A stretch of DNA of 64,000 nt, taken from positions 62,001-126,000 of the forward strand of contig CAVUVM010000007.1 of the NCBI GenBank assembly GCA_963744935.1, read 5' to 3'. Positions within the stretch are counted from its first letter, which is position 1. Each line of letters opens with the position of its first letter. Source of the stretch: Bog-473 sp963744935 (lineage in GTDB: Bacteria > Actinomycetota > Acidimicrobiia > Acidimicrobiales > RAAP-2). A model generated the notes under the pieces. That model saw only the letters and a list, made by a program, of their open reading frames with translations, had not been told where the DNA came from and did not search any database. Below are positions 28,092-36,227 of the stretch, in pieces. The translations under genes and the position numbers were made by a program.

Positions 28092-29810
28092 GTGGACGCT
28101 GAGTTCGATCCATGTCAGCGATTTGCGCTTCTGGCGTGCGCCATTTCCGGCCGGCCGTTGGAAGTGGCGGCGGGGGAGCCAAGGATGCCGGCATGGACCG
28201 ACGGCCGTACCGTCTTCGTCGACGCGGCCGCGGCTCACGTGGCTCAGGTGCAGTGCGTCGTGGTGCAGGCATGCCTGCTCTGCGCGGGGAGTCTCGAATC
28301 AGGAGTTCTCCAGAAGTTGGTCCGCAAGCCAACGGTAACTCGGCGCTACCTCAGCCTTGAAGGACACCGCGCTTTGATGGCTCTGTTTGACCTTCTTCCG
28401 ACCAGCGTGCATCCGGTCATTCACCCGTTGATTGCACTGCGAACGGACTCTCCGCAGCGGTCGCTGGCGCTCGCCCTCGGGTCAGAGGAGATCGCAGATC
28501 CTCCGGCCGTCTTTGGGGTGATTCGTCCTCGCATGGTGGGTTCGGCGGGACGAGTCGAAATTGAGAGACGCGGGCCCAACCACGATTCGCCAAAGCAAAA
28601 GCCCGCACTCCTTCGCGAACTCGAGGACGACATTGGAGAAGGCCCAGTCGTGGACATTCTCTCGAGCCCCGTCGGTGGGGGAGGGCCGATTGGACGACTT
28701 CTCAAGCGACTCCTCGGTGAGGCGAGGTCGTCGGGGACCGGCGCCCCCGGCGCCGACGCTCCGACCCGCTTCGCTCGGAGCAGTACCCGGGCCTCGAGCA
28801 TGAGTTCGCCCACAACGAGCCGGATGACCGAACACGACGACGGACCTCTCGGCACAATTCGACGCTTCGTCTACCCGGAATGGGATGTGCACCGCCGCAG
28901 GTATCGGCGCCAGTGGTGCACGGTGGTTGAGATCGAACCCGACGACGAGGTCCCGGCCCGGGACTCGCCGCGGGACACGAGATCTCTGCGACGCGCGCTG
29001 GTCCGGCTCGGGACCGAGCTCGAACGCCACCGTCGCCAACCGCAAGGCGAAGATCTCGATCTTGACGCCGTCGTCGACTCCTTCGTCGATGTTCGGACCG
29101 GTTCGTATCCAGATGATGATGTGTATATTGAAAATCAACGGACCCGCCGGGAACTTTCCGTCCTCGTTTTGTTGGATATCTCTGGCTCGGCTGGCGAGTC
29201 GAGCGGCTCTGGTGGCATCGTCCACGATCACCAGCTATCGGCTGCGGGCGATCTCAGCGCAGCACTCCACGAGGTAGGGGATCGGATTGCCCTCTATGGA
29301 TTTCGTTCGCAGGGGCGCTCCGCCGTGCACATCTTCCCGGTGAAGCGATTTGACGACGGGTTCTCGACCTTGACGGAGGGCCGCCTGGGCGGACTCAGTC
29401 CTGGAGGATTCACTCGACTCGGAGCGGCCATTCGCCACGGCGCGTCGACGTTGGAACGAGAGGGAGGAACCGGCCGACGTCTCCTGGTGGTCCTGTCAGA
29501 CGGGTTCGCGTACGACCACGGCTACGAAGGGTCATACGGTGAGGCGGACGCCCGACGTGCGCTTTCCGAAGCCCGTCGTGGCGGGATCGGGTGCCTCTGC
29601 CTGAGCATCGCGGCCACTACCGACGCGCACGCACTCCGAAGAGTCTTCGGAACAGCGGCTTATGCGTCACTCGGAACCGTTGACCAGATGGCGGGTGTGA
29701 TCGCACCCTTGTTCCGGGCCGCACTCGGGACGGCCGAGCTGCAGCGGCGGCGAGCGGAACGGGTTACGCGTTCGACGGAACGTCTGTCCATCGAGAGGAG
29801 CAGAGTGTGA
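28092..29810 (+). CDS. NorD/CbbO-like VWA-domain protein
   Basis: 572 residues from GTG 28092. The C-terminal third is a von Willebrand A domain: LSVLVLLDISGSAGESSG supplies the DxSxS MIDAS motif, then GDRIALYGFRSQGRSAVHIF, GGFTRLGAAIRHGASTL (MIDAS Thr) and LLVVLSDGFAYDHGYEGSYG. The N-terminal half is family-typical but divergent, with an Arg/Ser-rich linker. The 4-bp overlap with a MoxR-class AAA+ gene (29807) identifies the pair as a NorQ/NorD or CbbQ/CbbO-type activase, in which the VWA subunit docks the ATPase to a metalloenzyme and remodels it. Neither nitric oxide reductase nor Rubisco genes are in the window, so the client is unknown. Confidence 0.8.
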   Translation: MDAEFDPCQRFALLACAISGRPLEVAAGEPRMPAWTDGRTVFVDAAAAHVAQVQCVVVQACLLCAGSLESGVLQKLVRKPTVTRRYLSLEGHRALMALFDLLPTSVHPVIHPLIALRTDSPQRSLALALGSEEIADPPAVFGVIRPRMVGSAGRVEIERRGPNHDSPKQKPALLRELEDDIGEGPVVDILSSPVGGGGPIGRLLKRLLGEARSSGTGAPGADAPTRFARSSTRASSMSSPTTSRMTEHDDGPLGTIRRFVYPEWDVHRRRYRRQWCTVVEIEPDDEVPARDSPRDTRSLRRALVRLGTELERHRRQPQGEDLDLDAVVDSFVDVRTGSYPDDDVYIENQRTRRELSVLVLLDISGSAGESSGSGGIVHDHQLSAAGDLSAALHEVGDRIALYGFRSQGRSAVHIFPVKRFDDGFSTLTEGRLGGLSPGGFTRLGAAIRHGASTLEREGGTGRRLLVVLSDGFAYDHGYEGSYGEADARRALSEARRGGIGCLCLSIAATTDAHALRRVFGTAAYASLGTVDQMAGVIAPLFRAALGTAELQRRRAERVTRSTERLSIERSRV

Positions 29811-30616
29811 ACCGCGAGTCGGGTCCGTTTTATGTGCCGGTTGGCACCGAGATGGCCGTCTTCCGAGCCGCCTTCCAACAGGAGCTCTCGGTCATGTTGA
29901 AGGGTCCGACAGGGTGCGGCAAAACCCGTTTCGTTGAGGCCATGGCCCATGATCTCGGTCGCCCGCTTATGACGGTGGCCTGTCACGATGACCTGACGAC
30001 CGCAGATCTCGTAGGGCGCTTCCTTCTGCAGGGCGGGGAAACCGTTTGGGTCGACGGTCCCCTCACTCGCGCTGTCCGGGAGGGTGCCATCTGCTATCTG
30101 GACGAGATCGTCGAAGCTCGTCAGGACACCACAGTCGTCCTCCACCCACTGGCGGACTATCGCCGACAGCTTCCGATGGAGCGTCTCGGTGAGACCCTGG
30201 ACGCGGCACCCGGCTTCTGTCTCGTGGTGTCGTACAACCCGGGATATCAGAGCATCTTGAAAGACCTGAAGGATTCGACACGCCAACGCATGGTGGCCAT
30301 CGAGCTCGACTTTCCGCCGGCCGAAATAGAGGAGAAGATCCTGGTGCACGAGGCGGCCATCGACGAAGCGGTGGCAGCGGAGCTGGTCCGCCTCGGTGGG
30401 GCGATCAGGCGGCTCGAGACGTCGGGGCTGCGCGAAGTGGCGTCCACGCGGGTGCTCGTCGCAGCGGCGCGGCTGGTCACTGCCGGCTTACCGTTGCGCG
30501 ATGCGGCACGAGCCGCTGTCGCCGGCCCATTGACCGATGATCCCGTCGTGACTGCGGGGTTGTTCGAGATGATCGACGCGTACGTTGCGCAGCCTTCCGG
30601 TCGAGAGACTCCTTGA
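29807..30616 (+). CDS. MoxR-class AAA+ ATPase, NorQ/CbbQ-like
   Basis: 269 residues from GTG 29807, overlapping the VWA gene by GTGA. Walker A is LKGPTGCGKTRFVEAMAHDL. The loop ACHDDLTTADLVGRFLLQGG and pre-Walker B GPLTRAVREGAICYLDEIVE (Walker B, LDE) follow, then HPLADYRRQLPMERLGE, sensor 1 VVSYNPGYQSILKDLKDSTR and the Arg-finger region RQRMVAIELDFP. The C-terminal segment is typical of the CbbQ_C extension. It hydrolyses ATP as a hexamer to remodel a partner protein through its VWA subunit. Normal length. The TTGACA of the next promoter overlaps its last codons. Confidence 0.87.
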   Translation: MNRESGPFYVPVGTEMAVFRAAFQQELSVMLKGPTGCGKTRFVEAMAHDLGRPLMTVACHDDLTTADLVGRFLLQGGETVWVDGPLTRAVREGAICYLDEIVEARQDTTVVLHPLADYRRQLPMERLGETLDAAPGFCLVVSYNPGYQSILKDLKDSTRQRMVAIELDFPPAEIEEKILVHEAAIDEAVAAELVRLGGAIRRLETSGLREVASTRVLVAAARLVTAGLPLRDAARAAVAGPLTDDPVVTAGLFEMIDAYVAQPSGRETP

Positions 30617-30662
30617 CAGGATCAGGGGTCGTCACTAGGTTCTGGAACAAATCTCAGGTTCG
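30613..30662 (+). promoter_or_regulatory. Shared-type promoter plus GGAACAAATCTCAGGTT element
   Basis: TTGACA 30613-30618, 17-bp spacer, TAGGTT 30636-30641, then GGAACAAATCTCAGGTTCG at 30644-30662. The same layout recurs at 37025-37074 and, on the minus strand, at 36205-36158. The downstream element overlaps the expected transcription start and may be an operator. Here it drives a pseudogene and the AveC-like gene. Confidence 0.6.
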
Positions 30663-30692
30663 CCTGCCAAGGGCGTCGTCAAGGGGAGCGAG

Positions 30693-30983
30693 TTGTCCTA
30701 CGAGTCTCACGTCGAGCCCATTCAAGCTCGGCATCCTGTTGGACGGGGTAGTGCCCGAAGACCATCTCCAACAGCGGGTGGACGACCTCTTTCTTCCATT
30801 CGAACTCGTGGTCGGAGCAGCCTGACGGCGGGCCTCGTCGATCGACCCGTCGAGCTCGTCATGCGTAAGTCCTGGGGTCTCCCCAAGGGTTCGGTCAAGT
30901 TCGTCGTGGGCGCCTATGACGAACTGGTCGACGAGGGTTGTCTGGCCGCGTGTGGACCGAACAGTAGGGACAGGCGGTCGTGA
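30693..30983 (+). pseudogene. Truncated, frameshifted copy of the cytosolic substrate-binding protein
   Basis: TTG 30693 after GGGGAGCG begins LSYESHVEPI, matching the start of the gene at 26521. One extra base then moves the match to another frame (KLGILLDGVVPEDHLQQRVD, DLFLPFELV), and by about 30825 it returns to the first frame (GLVDRPVELVMRKSWGLPKG, VKFVVGAYDELVDEGCLAA). After CGPN the homology stops and the frame ends at 30983 inside the next gene's start. About 270 C-terminal residues are missing. It keeps a good promoter and ribosome site, so its transcript may still serve the downstream gene. Confidence 0.72.
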
Positions 30984-32128
30984 CCAAGGTCGACGACAGA
31001 CCAGCGATCGAATCGCGTACGAACTCCTCGTCGGTCACCTCACGCCGGCTGCCGCCCGTGGCAATTGTCCTCTTACTCCTGGCGAATGTCGCCATCATCG
31101 CTATTTTGTACAACGCCCGCCGCGGCGCTGTGGCAGCGCGGATTGCCAACCCTGCCGTCCACGGCGCACCGAGGCCGGTGGCTCCGCTCCTCCATCACGA
31201 CTGGATCCCCACACTCGAACTGGGTACGGTCCTCGGCCTTTTGGTCCTCGTCGTCATCTTCGTGATCATGTGGCAGCGCTATCCGAAACATCCCGTGTTG
31301 CTCATGGTCATCGTGACGACAGCCATTGTCTGGATGGATCCAATCATGAACTGGGCACCGTATGCGGCCTATAACCCTCAGCTCACGCACTTTCCGGAGA
31401 CCTGGCCGCTGGCATCGCTCTCGCCAACCGTCGAACCCTTCATCGGATTGGGATACGCCACCTTCTATCTCGGGGCCTACTTCCCAGCGATCTGGATACT
31501 ACGGAAGATCCAAGCTCGCCGTCCGGTGGATTCGTTCGCCTGGCGGCATCCACTCATCAGTCTGGCGCTGCTGATCCTCGTCATCGGATTTGTTTACGAC
31601 GCCATCCTCGAGACGATTCTCGTTCGCATGCAGCTCTACATCTACTCCCAGGTGATCCCGTTCGGGTCGCTCTTCACTGGTAAGCCCTACCAATTCCCGC
31701 TGCTCTGGGAGTCAACCTTTGTCTGCTGGGTGATGATTCCGGCTGGGGTCCTGCTCTACCGGGACGACACCGGCCGGACCCAGGCCGAGAAACTCGCGCA
31801 ACACATTCGCACCATCCGCCCTTTCCGGGCACGGCCTGCGCTGGCCACCTTCACCGTGATGTTCGCAATTCTCAATGTGGCGTACTTCTGCTACGGCGCC
31901 AGCTTCGGCGTGATCAGAGCGACGGGTGCGGCGACTTCGGTGGCTTGTCCCTGGCCTTTTCCAGAAGCCAAGGTCTACGACCCACAGGGCTTCTACGCGG
32001 AGGCCGGGCAACCAGGGCCATACATGGCTGGTATTTGGGACGGGTGGGAGTCCGCTCAATCGGGACGGCCCAACGTGGCGACCAATCCCGACGGGCGCTG
32101 CAGTCCGACGAACGTCGGGAACGGTTAG
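30980..32128 (+). CDS. Polytopic membrane protein, AveC-like (second copy)
   Basis: 382 residues from GTG 30980. Hydrophobic segments: LPPVAIVLLLLANVAIIAIL, LGTVLGLLVLVVIFVIMW, LLMVIVTTAIVWM, IGLGYATFYLGAYFPAIWIL, LISLALLILVIGFVYDAIL and ATFTVMFAILNVAYFCYGAS. The loop region WMDPIMNWAPYAAYNPQLTH and FPETWPLASLSPTVEPF parallels EAPYDWAVYAQFAP and PSWWPLDMTWGG in the protein at 24189. The C-terminal 70 residues are polar (QPGPYMAGIWDGW). I place it in the AveC-like membrane family; mycobacteria carry relatives near steroid and terpenoid genes, and the reaction is unknown. It overlaps the end of the upstream pseudogene by 4 bp. Confidence 0.65.
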   Translation: MTKVDDRPAIESRTNSSSVTSRRLPPVAIVLLLLANVAIIAILYNARRGAVAARIANPAVHGAPRPVAPLLHHDWIPTLELGTVLGLLVLVVIFVIMWQRYPKHPVLLMVIVTTAIVWMDPIMNWAPYAAYNPQLTHFPETWPLASLSPTVEPFIGLGYATFYLGAYFPAIWILRKIQARRPVDSFAWRHPLISLALLILVIGFVYDAILETILVRMQLYIYSQVIPFGSLFTGKPYQFPLLWESTFVCWVMIPAGVLLYRDDTGRTQAEKLAQHIRTIRPFRARPALATFTVMFAILNVAYFCYGASFGVIRATGAATSVACPWPFPEAKVYDPQGFYAEAGQPGPYMAGIWDGWESAQSGRPNVATNPDGRCSPTNVGNG

Positions 32129-32141
32129 TCGTAGCGTGGTC

Positions 32142-32187
32142 GGAACGAACCTCAGGTTCAAAAGGCCACGGTAACCTGCAACCTGAG
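32142..32187 (+). promoter_or_regulatory. AGGTT-element and inverted repeat upstream of the double TetR
   Basis: GGAACGAACCTCAGGTTCA at 32142-32160 matches the shared element (GGAACAAATMTCAGGTT). CTCAGGTT (32151-32158) and AACCTGAG (32180-32187) form an 8-bp inverted repeat. TAGCGT at 32132-32137 sits where the -10 lies in the other copies, but no good -35 is present. Likely an operator for the TetR gene that follows. Confidence 0.5.
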
Positions 32188-32288
32188 GCCGCTTGGAAAG
32201 GGACACGTCGGGAGATCACGATGCCGAAGGGATTCGACCACCATCCTCCGACGATGAACTCGATGGGGACCACGGAGCAGGTTTCGAG

Positions 32289-33581
32289 ATGAGCGCGGCG
32301 AAGCGCAGCTCCGGTTCGCTGGAGCCGGCGTCCTTGGATCCTTTGGACACCCAGCGCCGGGACGAGATCCTCGACATCGCCTCCAGCGTGTTCGCCTCCT
32401 CAGGGCTTCGCACAACCCTTCAAGATATTGCCGAGGCGAACGGAATCCAGCCGGGAAGCCTCTATCACCACTTCGAATCCAAAGAAGCCATCGTCGTAGA
32501 ACTGGTCAAGCGGTATCACGCTGACCTCGATCGCCAAGCAGAAATGGCCCTCAAAGAGCTCCGCGAGAGCACGCCTGGCGACCTTCCCGAGCGGATTACG
32601 ACCTTCAGCGCCGCGATCGCGGAGTGCGCGGTGCGCCACAGCGCAGCGGTGCAATTTTCCTTCTATGACCCGCCGGTCAGTGCCGGCCACGAATTAGTCC
32701 AACTGGTGGCCCGGGCACCTACGGCGACCGAGAAGGCGATGGGCAAAACCCTCGAGGCCGGCCACGCCGCCGGATTCCTTCGCGATGACATCGAGCTCGG
32801 AATGCTGTCCCATCGGCTCACGCAGACGATGCTGCACATCGGACTCGGTTTGTATCATCGCTACCGGTCCGTCGACCGTGTGGCCGGCCGTCTGTGTGAC
32901 ATGGTCCTGCACGGGGTGGCGGTACGGGCTCCTCGGGACGCTCAGCTGGACGGATCCAAGGCGATTCGGGCCGTCGAGGAGGTCATGCGGTCGTGGGAGG
33001 ACAGCCCCAACGCGGAGTCGGACCGATCCGCTTTCATCCGAGCGGTGGCCCGAACTGAATTCGGTCGGAGGGGTTACGAGGCCACCACGGTCCGAGACAT
33101 TGCCGGAGCAGCGCAGATGAGTACAGGCAGCGTCTACCGCGAGATCGGCTCGAAGGAAGAGCTGTTGGTATCGATCATGCGCTCCTTCTCCGAGAAGGTG
33201 GTAGCAGGATGGGATGCGGCGCTGACCTCCGCCGCCACCAGCGTTCAGAAGCTCGACGCGGTGGCGTGGCTCCAGATCAACGTGCTCGAGCAGTTCCATG
33301 ACGAATTCAAAATTCAGCTGGCGTGGTTGCGGCAGTCGCCACCCGATACACCGGACATGGCATGGTCGTTTCCCAGCCTGTTGCAGCGTCTCAAGGTGAT
33401 GCTGAAGGAGGGTGCTCGGGCCGGGGAGCTGAAGTTCGAAGGCCCCTCTACCGAGCTCGCTGCACGTTCGATCGTCGACCTCACCTGGGTGCCTGAAGGC
33501 ATTCTGCACCGCTACGGAAAGCGAACGGCGCTGCTACACGTGCGGGACACGATGCTTCGAGGCGCGGCGAAGCGCCGCTGA
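32289..33581 (+). CDS. Double-domain TetR-family regulator (two TetR units in one chain)
   Basis: 430 residues from ATG 32289; an in-frame TTG at 32193 would add 32 residues. Unit 1 (residues about 20-215): RRDEILDIASSVFASSGLRT, LQDIAEANGIQPGSLYHHFE, SKEAIVVELVKRYHADLDRQ. Unit 2 starts at about 245: DRSAFIRAVARTEFGRRGYE, TVRDIAGAAQMSTGSVYREI, GSKEELLVSIMRSFSEKVVA, followed by its own ligand domain. A normal TetR is about 200 residues, so this is a full tandem fusion with two HTH motifs. A single chain could act as a pseudo-dimer or bridge two operators. The 8-bp inverted repeat at 32151-32187 is a candidate site. Confidence 0.85.
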   Translation: MSAAKRSSGSLEPASLDPLDTQRRDEILDIASSVFASSGLRTTLQDIAEANGIQPGSLYHHFESKEAIVVELVKRYHADLDRQAEMALKELRESTPGDLPERITTFSAAIAECAVRHSAAVQFSFYDPPVSAGHELVQLVARAPTATEKAMGKTLEAGHAAGFLRDDIELGMLSHRLTQTMLHIGLGLYHRYRSVDRVAGRLCDMVLHGVAVRAPRDAQLDGSKAIRAVEEVMRSWEDSPNAESDRSAFIRAVARTEFGRRGYEATTVRDIAGAAQMSTGSVYREIGSKEELLVSIMRSFSEKVVAGWDAALTSAATSVQKLDAVAWLQINVLEQFHDEFKIQLAWLRQSPPDTPDMAWSFPSLLQRLKVMLKEGARAGELKFEGPSTELAARSIVDLTWVPEGILHRYGKRTALLHVRDTMLRGAAKRR

Positions 33582-33643
33582 ACCTCGGCTGTCGTGGTCG
33601 GATCACCGGTGGTCCTCTGACTACGTTGCTACACGGAACTGAG

Positions 33644-34189
33644 CTACCGGCTCATGGTCGTACGCCGCGGCCGTAGGGGCCGGTGATAGGAGCTGTCCGT
33701 GGCATTGCGAGCGATTATCCCCGTTGCGGCCAACATCTCGGCGGCATCCGGGGGCAGCAGCGATTTCGGGTCTGTTGCCCACTCCACGAGACAAAGGCGA
33801 ACGGCGATGCCCCATTTCCCCTCACGACGCTCGAAGCGATCGACGTAGCGGCCGCCGAAGACAGTGAGCGGGAGAGCGGGGTCAGACTCGGTGCCGATGA
33901 ACATGTAGTACGTCTCAGCATGTGCCTCGTCGCCGTTCAGCTCGACGGAGTGGTTCGTGATGTAGTGCTGATGGCGAACCTGTCCGCCATGGTAGGTGAA
34001 CGCCCAGTCGAGAAAGTCGTCGACTTCGCCGACGAAGCCAACGTGATCGTCGATCGCGCCCTCGTGGTACGCCGAGCGAGCCAGTTCTCGATCGAGCCGG
34101 TCCATGCCCCGCGCATACCGGGTGAGACAGTCGAGAATCTCCGATCGGTCGAGCTGCTCGAGGAGCTTTCGCTCTGTGGGCTCGTCCAT
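33644..34189 (-). CDS. SnoaL-like / NTF2-fold protein
   Basis: 181 residues from ATG 34189, with GAGGAGATCTG as the ribosome site; the open frame further upstream overlaps the nitroreductase and is rejected. Features: LLEQLDRSEILDCLTRYARG, MDRLDRELARSAYHEGAIDD, FLDWAFTYHGGQVRHQHYIT, AETYYMFIGTESDPALPLTV, GGRYVDRFERREGKWGI. This is the SnoaL_4 / steroid-isomerase-like cone fold, which binds hydrophobic ligands and often acts as isomerase, dehydratase or cyclase. The YARGMDR and YHEGAxDDH patterns are typical. Its start shares one base with the stop of the nitroreductase gene (TGATG), so the two are coupled. Confidence 0.82.
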   Translation of the reverse strand: MDEPTERKLLEQLDRSEILDCLTRYARGMDRLDRELARSAYHEGAIDDHVGFVGEVDDFLDWAFTYHGGQVRHQHYITNHSVELNGDEAHAETYYMFIGTESDPALPLTVFGGRYVDRFERREGKWGIAVRLCLVEWATDPKSLLPPDAAEMLAATGIIARNATDSSYHRPLRPRRTTMSR

Positions 34190-34860
34190 CAGATCTCCTC
34201 TGGAGTCGACCGAAAAATCGATTGTCCGTCCCAACGGTCGAGGACGACGACCTCCTCGGGGGGACGTCGAAGCGCGGGTCGGAAGGTGGCCCCGGGGCGC
34301 AGCTTGGCTACGGGCAATAGGCATCCTTGAATGTAGGTGTCCGGAATATCCAGCAGCGCACCAACCTCAGCTTGGTGCAGGAGGTGCATGGTCGTGATGC
34401 ACGTTCCGAACCCATGGGCATGGAGGGCCAGCTGAAAGTTCCACACGGCCGGGAAGATCGACCCGTACATGGTCGCTGCCTGGAAGGCGCCATCGTCGTC
34501 GCCAAACTCTGGCAGATACGGCTGATAGCACGGGATGACGAGGAGCGGCACCTCTGCGAGATGCTCGACGAGCCACTCCGTCGAGGACATCAAACGCCCG
34601 AAGTGGTCGTCGGGAAGCAGGTCAGAGACCATCGCGCCACCAGTCATGCGCAAATAGGAATCCCGATAGAGAGCACCGATCTCGGAGCGAAGTCGAGGGT
34701 CACCGACGACGATCCAGCGCCACGATTGCTGGTTGGAGCCGTTGGCAGCCTGGAAGGCGATTCGCAGGCATTCCCGTATCTCGACTGGGTCGACCGGCGC
34801 GGACAAATCCAGTGACCGCCGAGCGGAACGAGTCGAGGTCAGAAGCTGCTCGATATCCAT
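34189..34860 (-). CDS. Nitroreductase-family FMN oxidoreductase
   Basis: 223 residues from ATG 34860. The N-terminal FMN-binding pattern is TSTRSARRSLDLSAPVD, ECLRIAFQAANGSNQQSWRW, IVVGDPRLRSEIGALYRDSY. The C-terminal part has PAVWNFQLALHAHGFGTCIT, and the substrate-side LLDIPDTYIQGCLLPVAKLR. The family uses NAD(P)H and FMN to reduce nitro groups, quinones or enones. It lies between the P450 (34885) and the SnoaL-like gene on the same strand, with 24 bp to the P450, so the three form an operon under the promoter at 36205-36158. A redox step on a ring ketone or enone is a reasonable guess. Confidence 0.85.
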   Translation of the reverse strand: MDIEQLLTSTRSARRSLDLSAPVDPVEIRECLRIAFQAANGSNQQSWRWIVVGDPRLRSEIGALYRDSYLRMTGGAMVSDLLPDDHFGRLMSSTEWLVEHLAEVPLLVIPCYQPYLPEFGDDDGAFQAATMYGSIFPAVWNFQLALHAHGFGTCITTMHLLHQAEVGALLDIPDTYIQGCLLPVAKLRPGATFRPALRRPPEEVVVLDRWDGQSIFRSTPEEI

Positions 34861-34884
34861 GGGCCGTTCGTGTGAGTCGGTCGC

Positions 34885-36144
34885 CTATGACGTGAAGAGC
34901 ACAGGAAGGGACGTCGGAGACCGAAACACCTGACCCCGGATGTGGGGGTCATCTGCATCGGGATCGAGACGTAATTCCGGCAGGCGGTCAAAGAGAAGAT
35001 TCACTGCTATGCGCATCTCCACCCGGGCCAGGTGGATCCCGAGGCAGACATGGGGGCCGTGGCCAAATGACATGTGTGGTCTGGGGTTCGCCCTGGTGAT
35101 GTCGAAATGGTCGGGCTGTTCATATCGGACTTCATCGCGGTTGGCAGCTGCGAGCATCAGCATGATGGTCGAGCCTGCCGGTATAGACACACCGTCGATG
35201 TCCGTGTCTTTCGTGGCGAGCCGAGTGATGTTGAGCAGAGGTGTTTCGAGGCGCAGCGCCTCCTCGATCGCCTGGGGTATCAACGATCGGTCCGAACGAA
35301 CCGCCTGTAGTTGTTCCGGATGCGAGAGGAGAAGAAAAAGGAGGTTTCCCGTCGATCTGAAGGTCGTCTCGACGCCGGCAGGAAGGAGAAGGCGAAGAAA
35401 GGAGAAGATCTCGTCGTCGCTGAGCGTTTCGCCGTCCATCTCAGCCTGGGCGAGCCCGCTGAGAAGGTCTTCCCGTGGCGCCTTGCGACGGTCAGCCAGA
35501 ATGCCGGTCAGATACTCCTCGACTTCGCGAGATGCGGCAATGGCTTCGTCCTGCTTGGCAAGGAAGCTCAAGATGGCGATCGACCACCGCTGAAACTGTT
35601 TGTAGTCCTCTCGGGGTAGCCCCAAGATCCCCGCGATCACCTGGGTCGGGTAGGGGAAGGTGAATTCCCTGACCAGCTCCGCTTGTCCTTTGTCTGTGAA
35701 GCGATCGATCAACTCGTTGGCCACGTTCGCCACCAGCTGGTCCTCTGACTCGGTGAGCACCTTTTGCCGGAATGCTGACGAGACCAGAGCCCGGTATCGA
35801 CGGTGGCGCTCTCCGTCCATGCCCAAGATGATGTGTTCACCCATTACGGGACCCATGATCATGTCGATGATGTGACCGGACGAGAACGTGTCGGAGTCCC
35901 GCAAGACACGAGCGATGTCCTCGAACCGATAGATGAAGAAGACCGGGAGCGCTTCGTCGTGCGGCATTGACGACACGTCCAGCCGCTGCACGGGATGCTC
36001 GAGCCTCGCCTGCGCCAGCTCGGGGTAGGGGTCTCTGGTGTCTCCCGCAACCGAGTCGTCGAAGAGGCCAAACTCGTCTCCCTCTTCGTCGGGCCTTCCA
36101 GTTCCAGCTACCGGCATCGCCGAGGCCTCTGCCCCCGAATCCAC
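34885..36144 (-). CDS. Cytochrome P450
   Basis: 419 residues from ATG 36144. Haem-binding loop MSFGHGPHVCLGIHLARVEM (Cys ligand), ExxR in AIEEALRLETPLLNI, and I-helix LLLPAGVETTFRSTGNLLFL, with AGxET instead of the common AGxDT. Also AAANRDEVRYEQPDHFDITR. Soluble class I bacterial P450 size; no membrane anchor. It hydroxylates a hydrophobic substrate with electrons from a ferredoxin and reductase not encoded nearby. First gene of a three-gene operon with the nitroreductase and SnoaL-like genes. Its promoter belongs to the shared TTGACR-N17-TASGYT-GGAACAAAT group. Confidence 0.93.
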   Translation of the reverse strand: MDSGAEASAMPVAGTGRPDEEGDEFGLFDDSVAGDTRDPYPELAQARLEHPVQRLDVSSMPHDEALPVFFIYRFEDIARVLRDSDTFSSGHIIDMIMGPVMGEHIILGMDGERHRRYRALVSSAFRQKVLTESEDQLVANVANELIDRFTDKGQAELVREFTFPYPTQVIAGILGLPREDYKQFQRWSIAILSFLAKQDEAIAASREVEEYLTGILADRRKAPREDLLSGLAQAEMDGETLSDDEIFSFLRLLLPAGVETTFRSTGNLLFLLLSHPEQLQAVRSDRSLIPQAIEEALRLETPLLNITRLATKDTDIDGVSIPAGSTIMLMLAAANRDEVRYEQPDHFDITRANPRPHMSFGHGPHVCLGIHLARVEMRIAVNLLFDRLPELRLDPDADDPHIRGQVFRSPTSLPVLFTS

Positions 36145-36157
36145 AACTCCACCCCGC

Positions 36158-36205
36158 TAACCTAAGATTTGTTCACAACGTAGCGACCGATGGCATAGCC
36201 GTCAA
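36158..36205 (-). promoter_or_regulatory. Shared-type promoter of the P450 operon
   Basis: On the minus strand: TTGACG (36205-36200), 17-bp spacer, TACGTT (36182-36177), then GTGAACAAATCTTAGGTTA (36176-36158), 14 bp from the P450 ATG. It matches the copies at 30613 and 37025 in hexamers, spacing and downstream element. The SDR at 36228 diverges from here. Confidence 0.62.
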
Positions 36206-36227
36206 TGCGTTGGCAGAGGAGGAGCGA

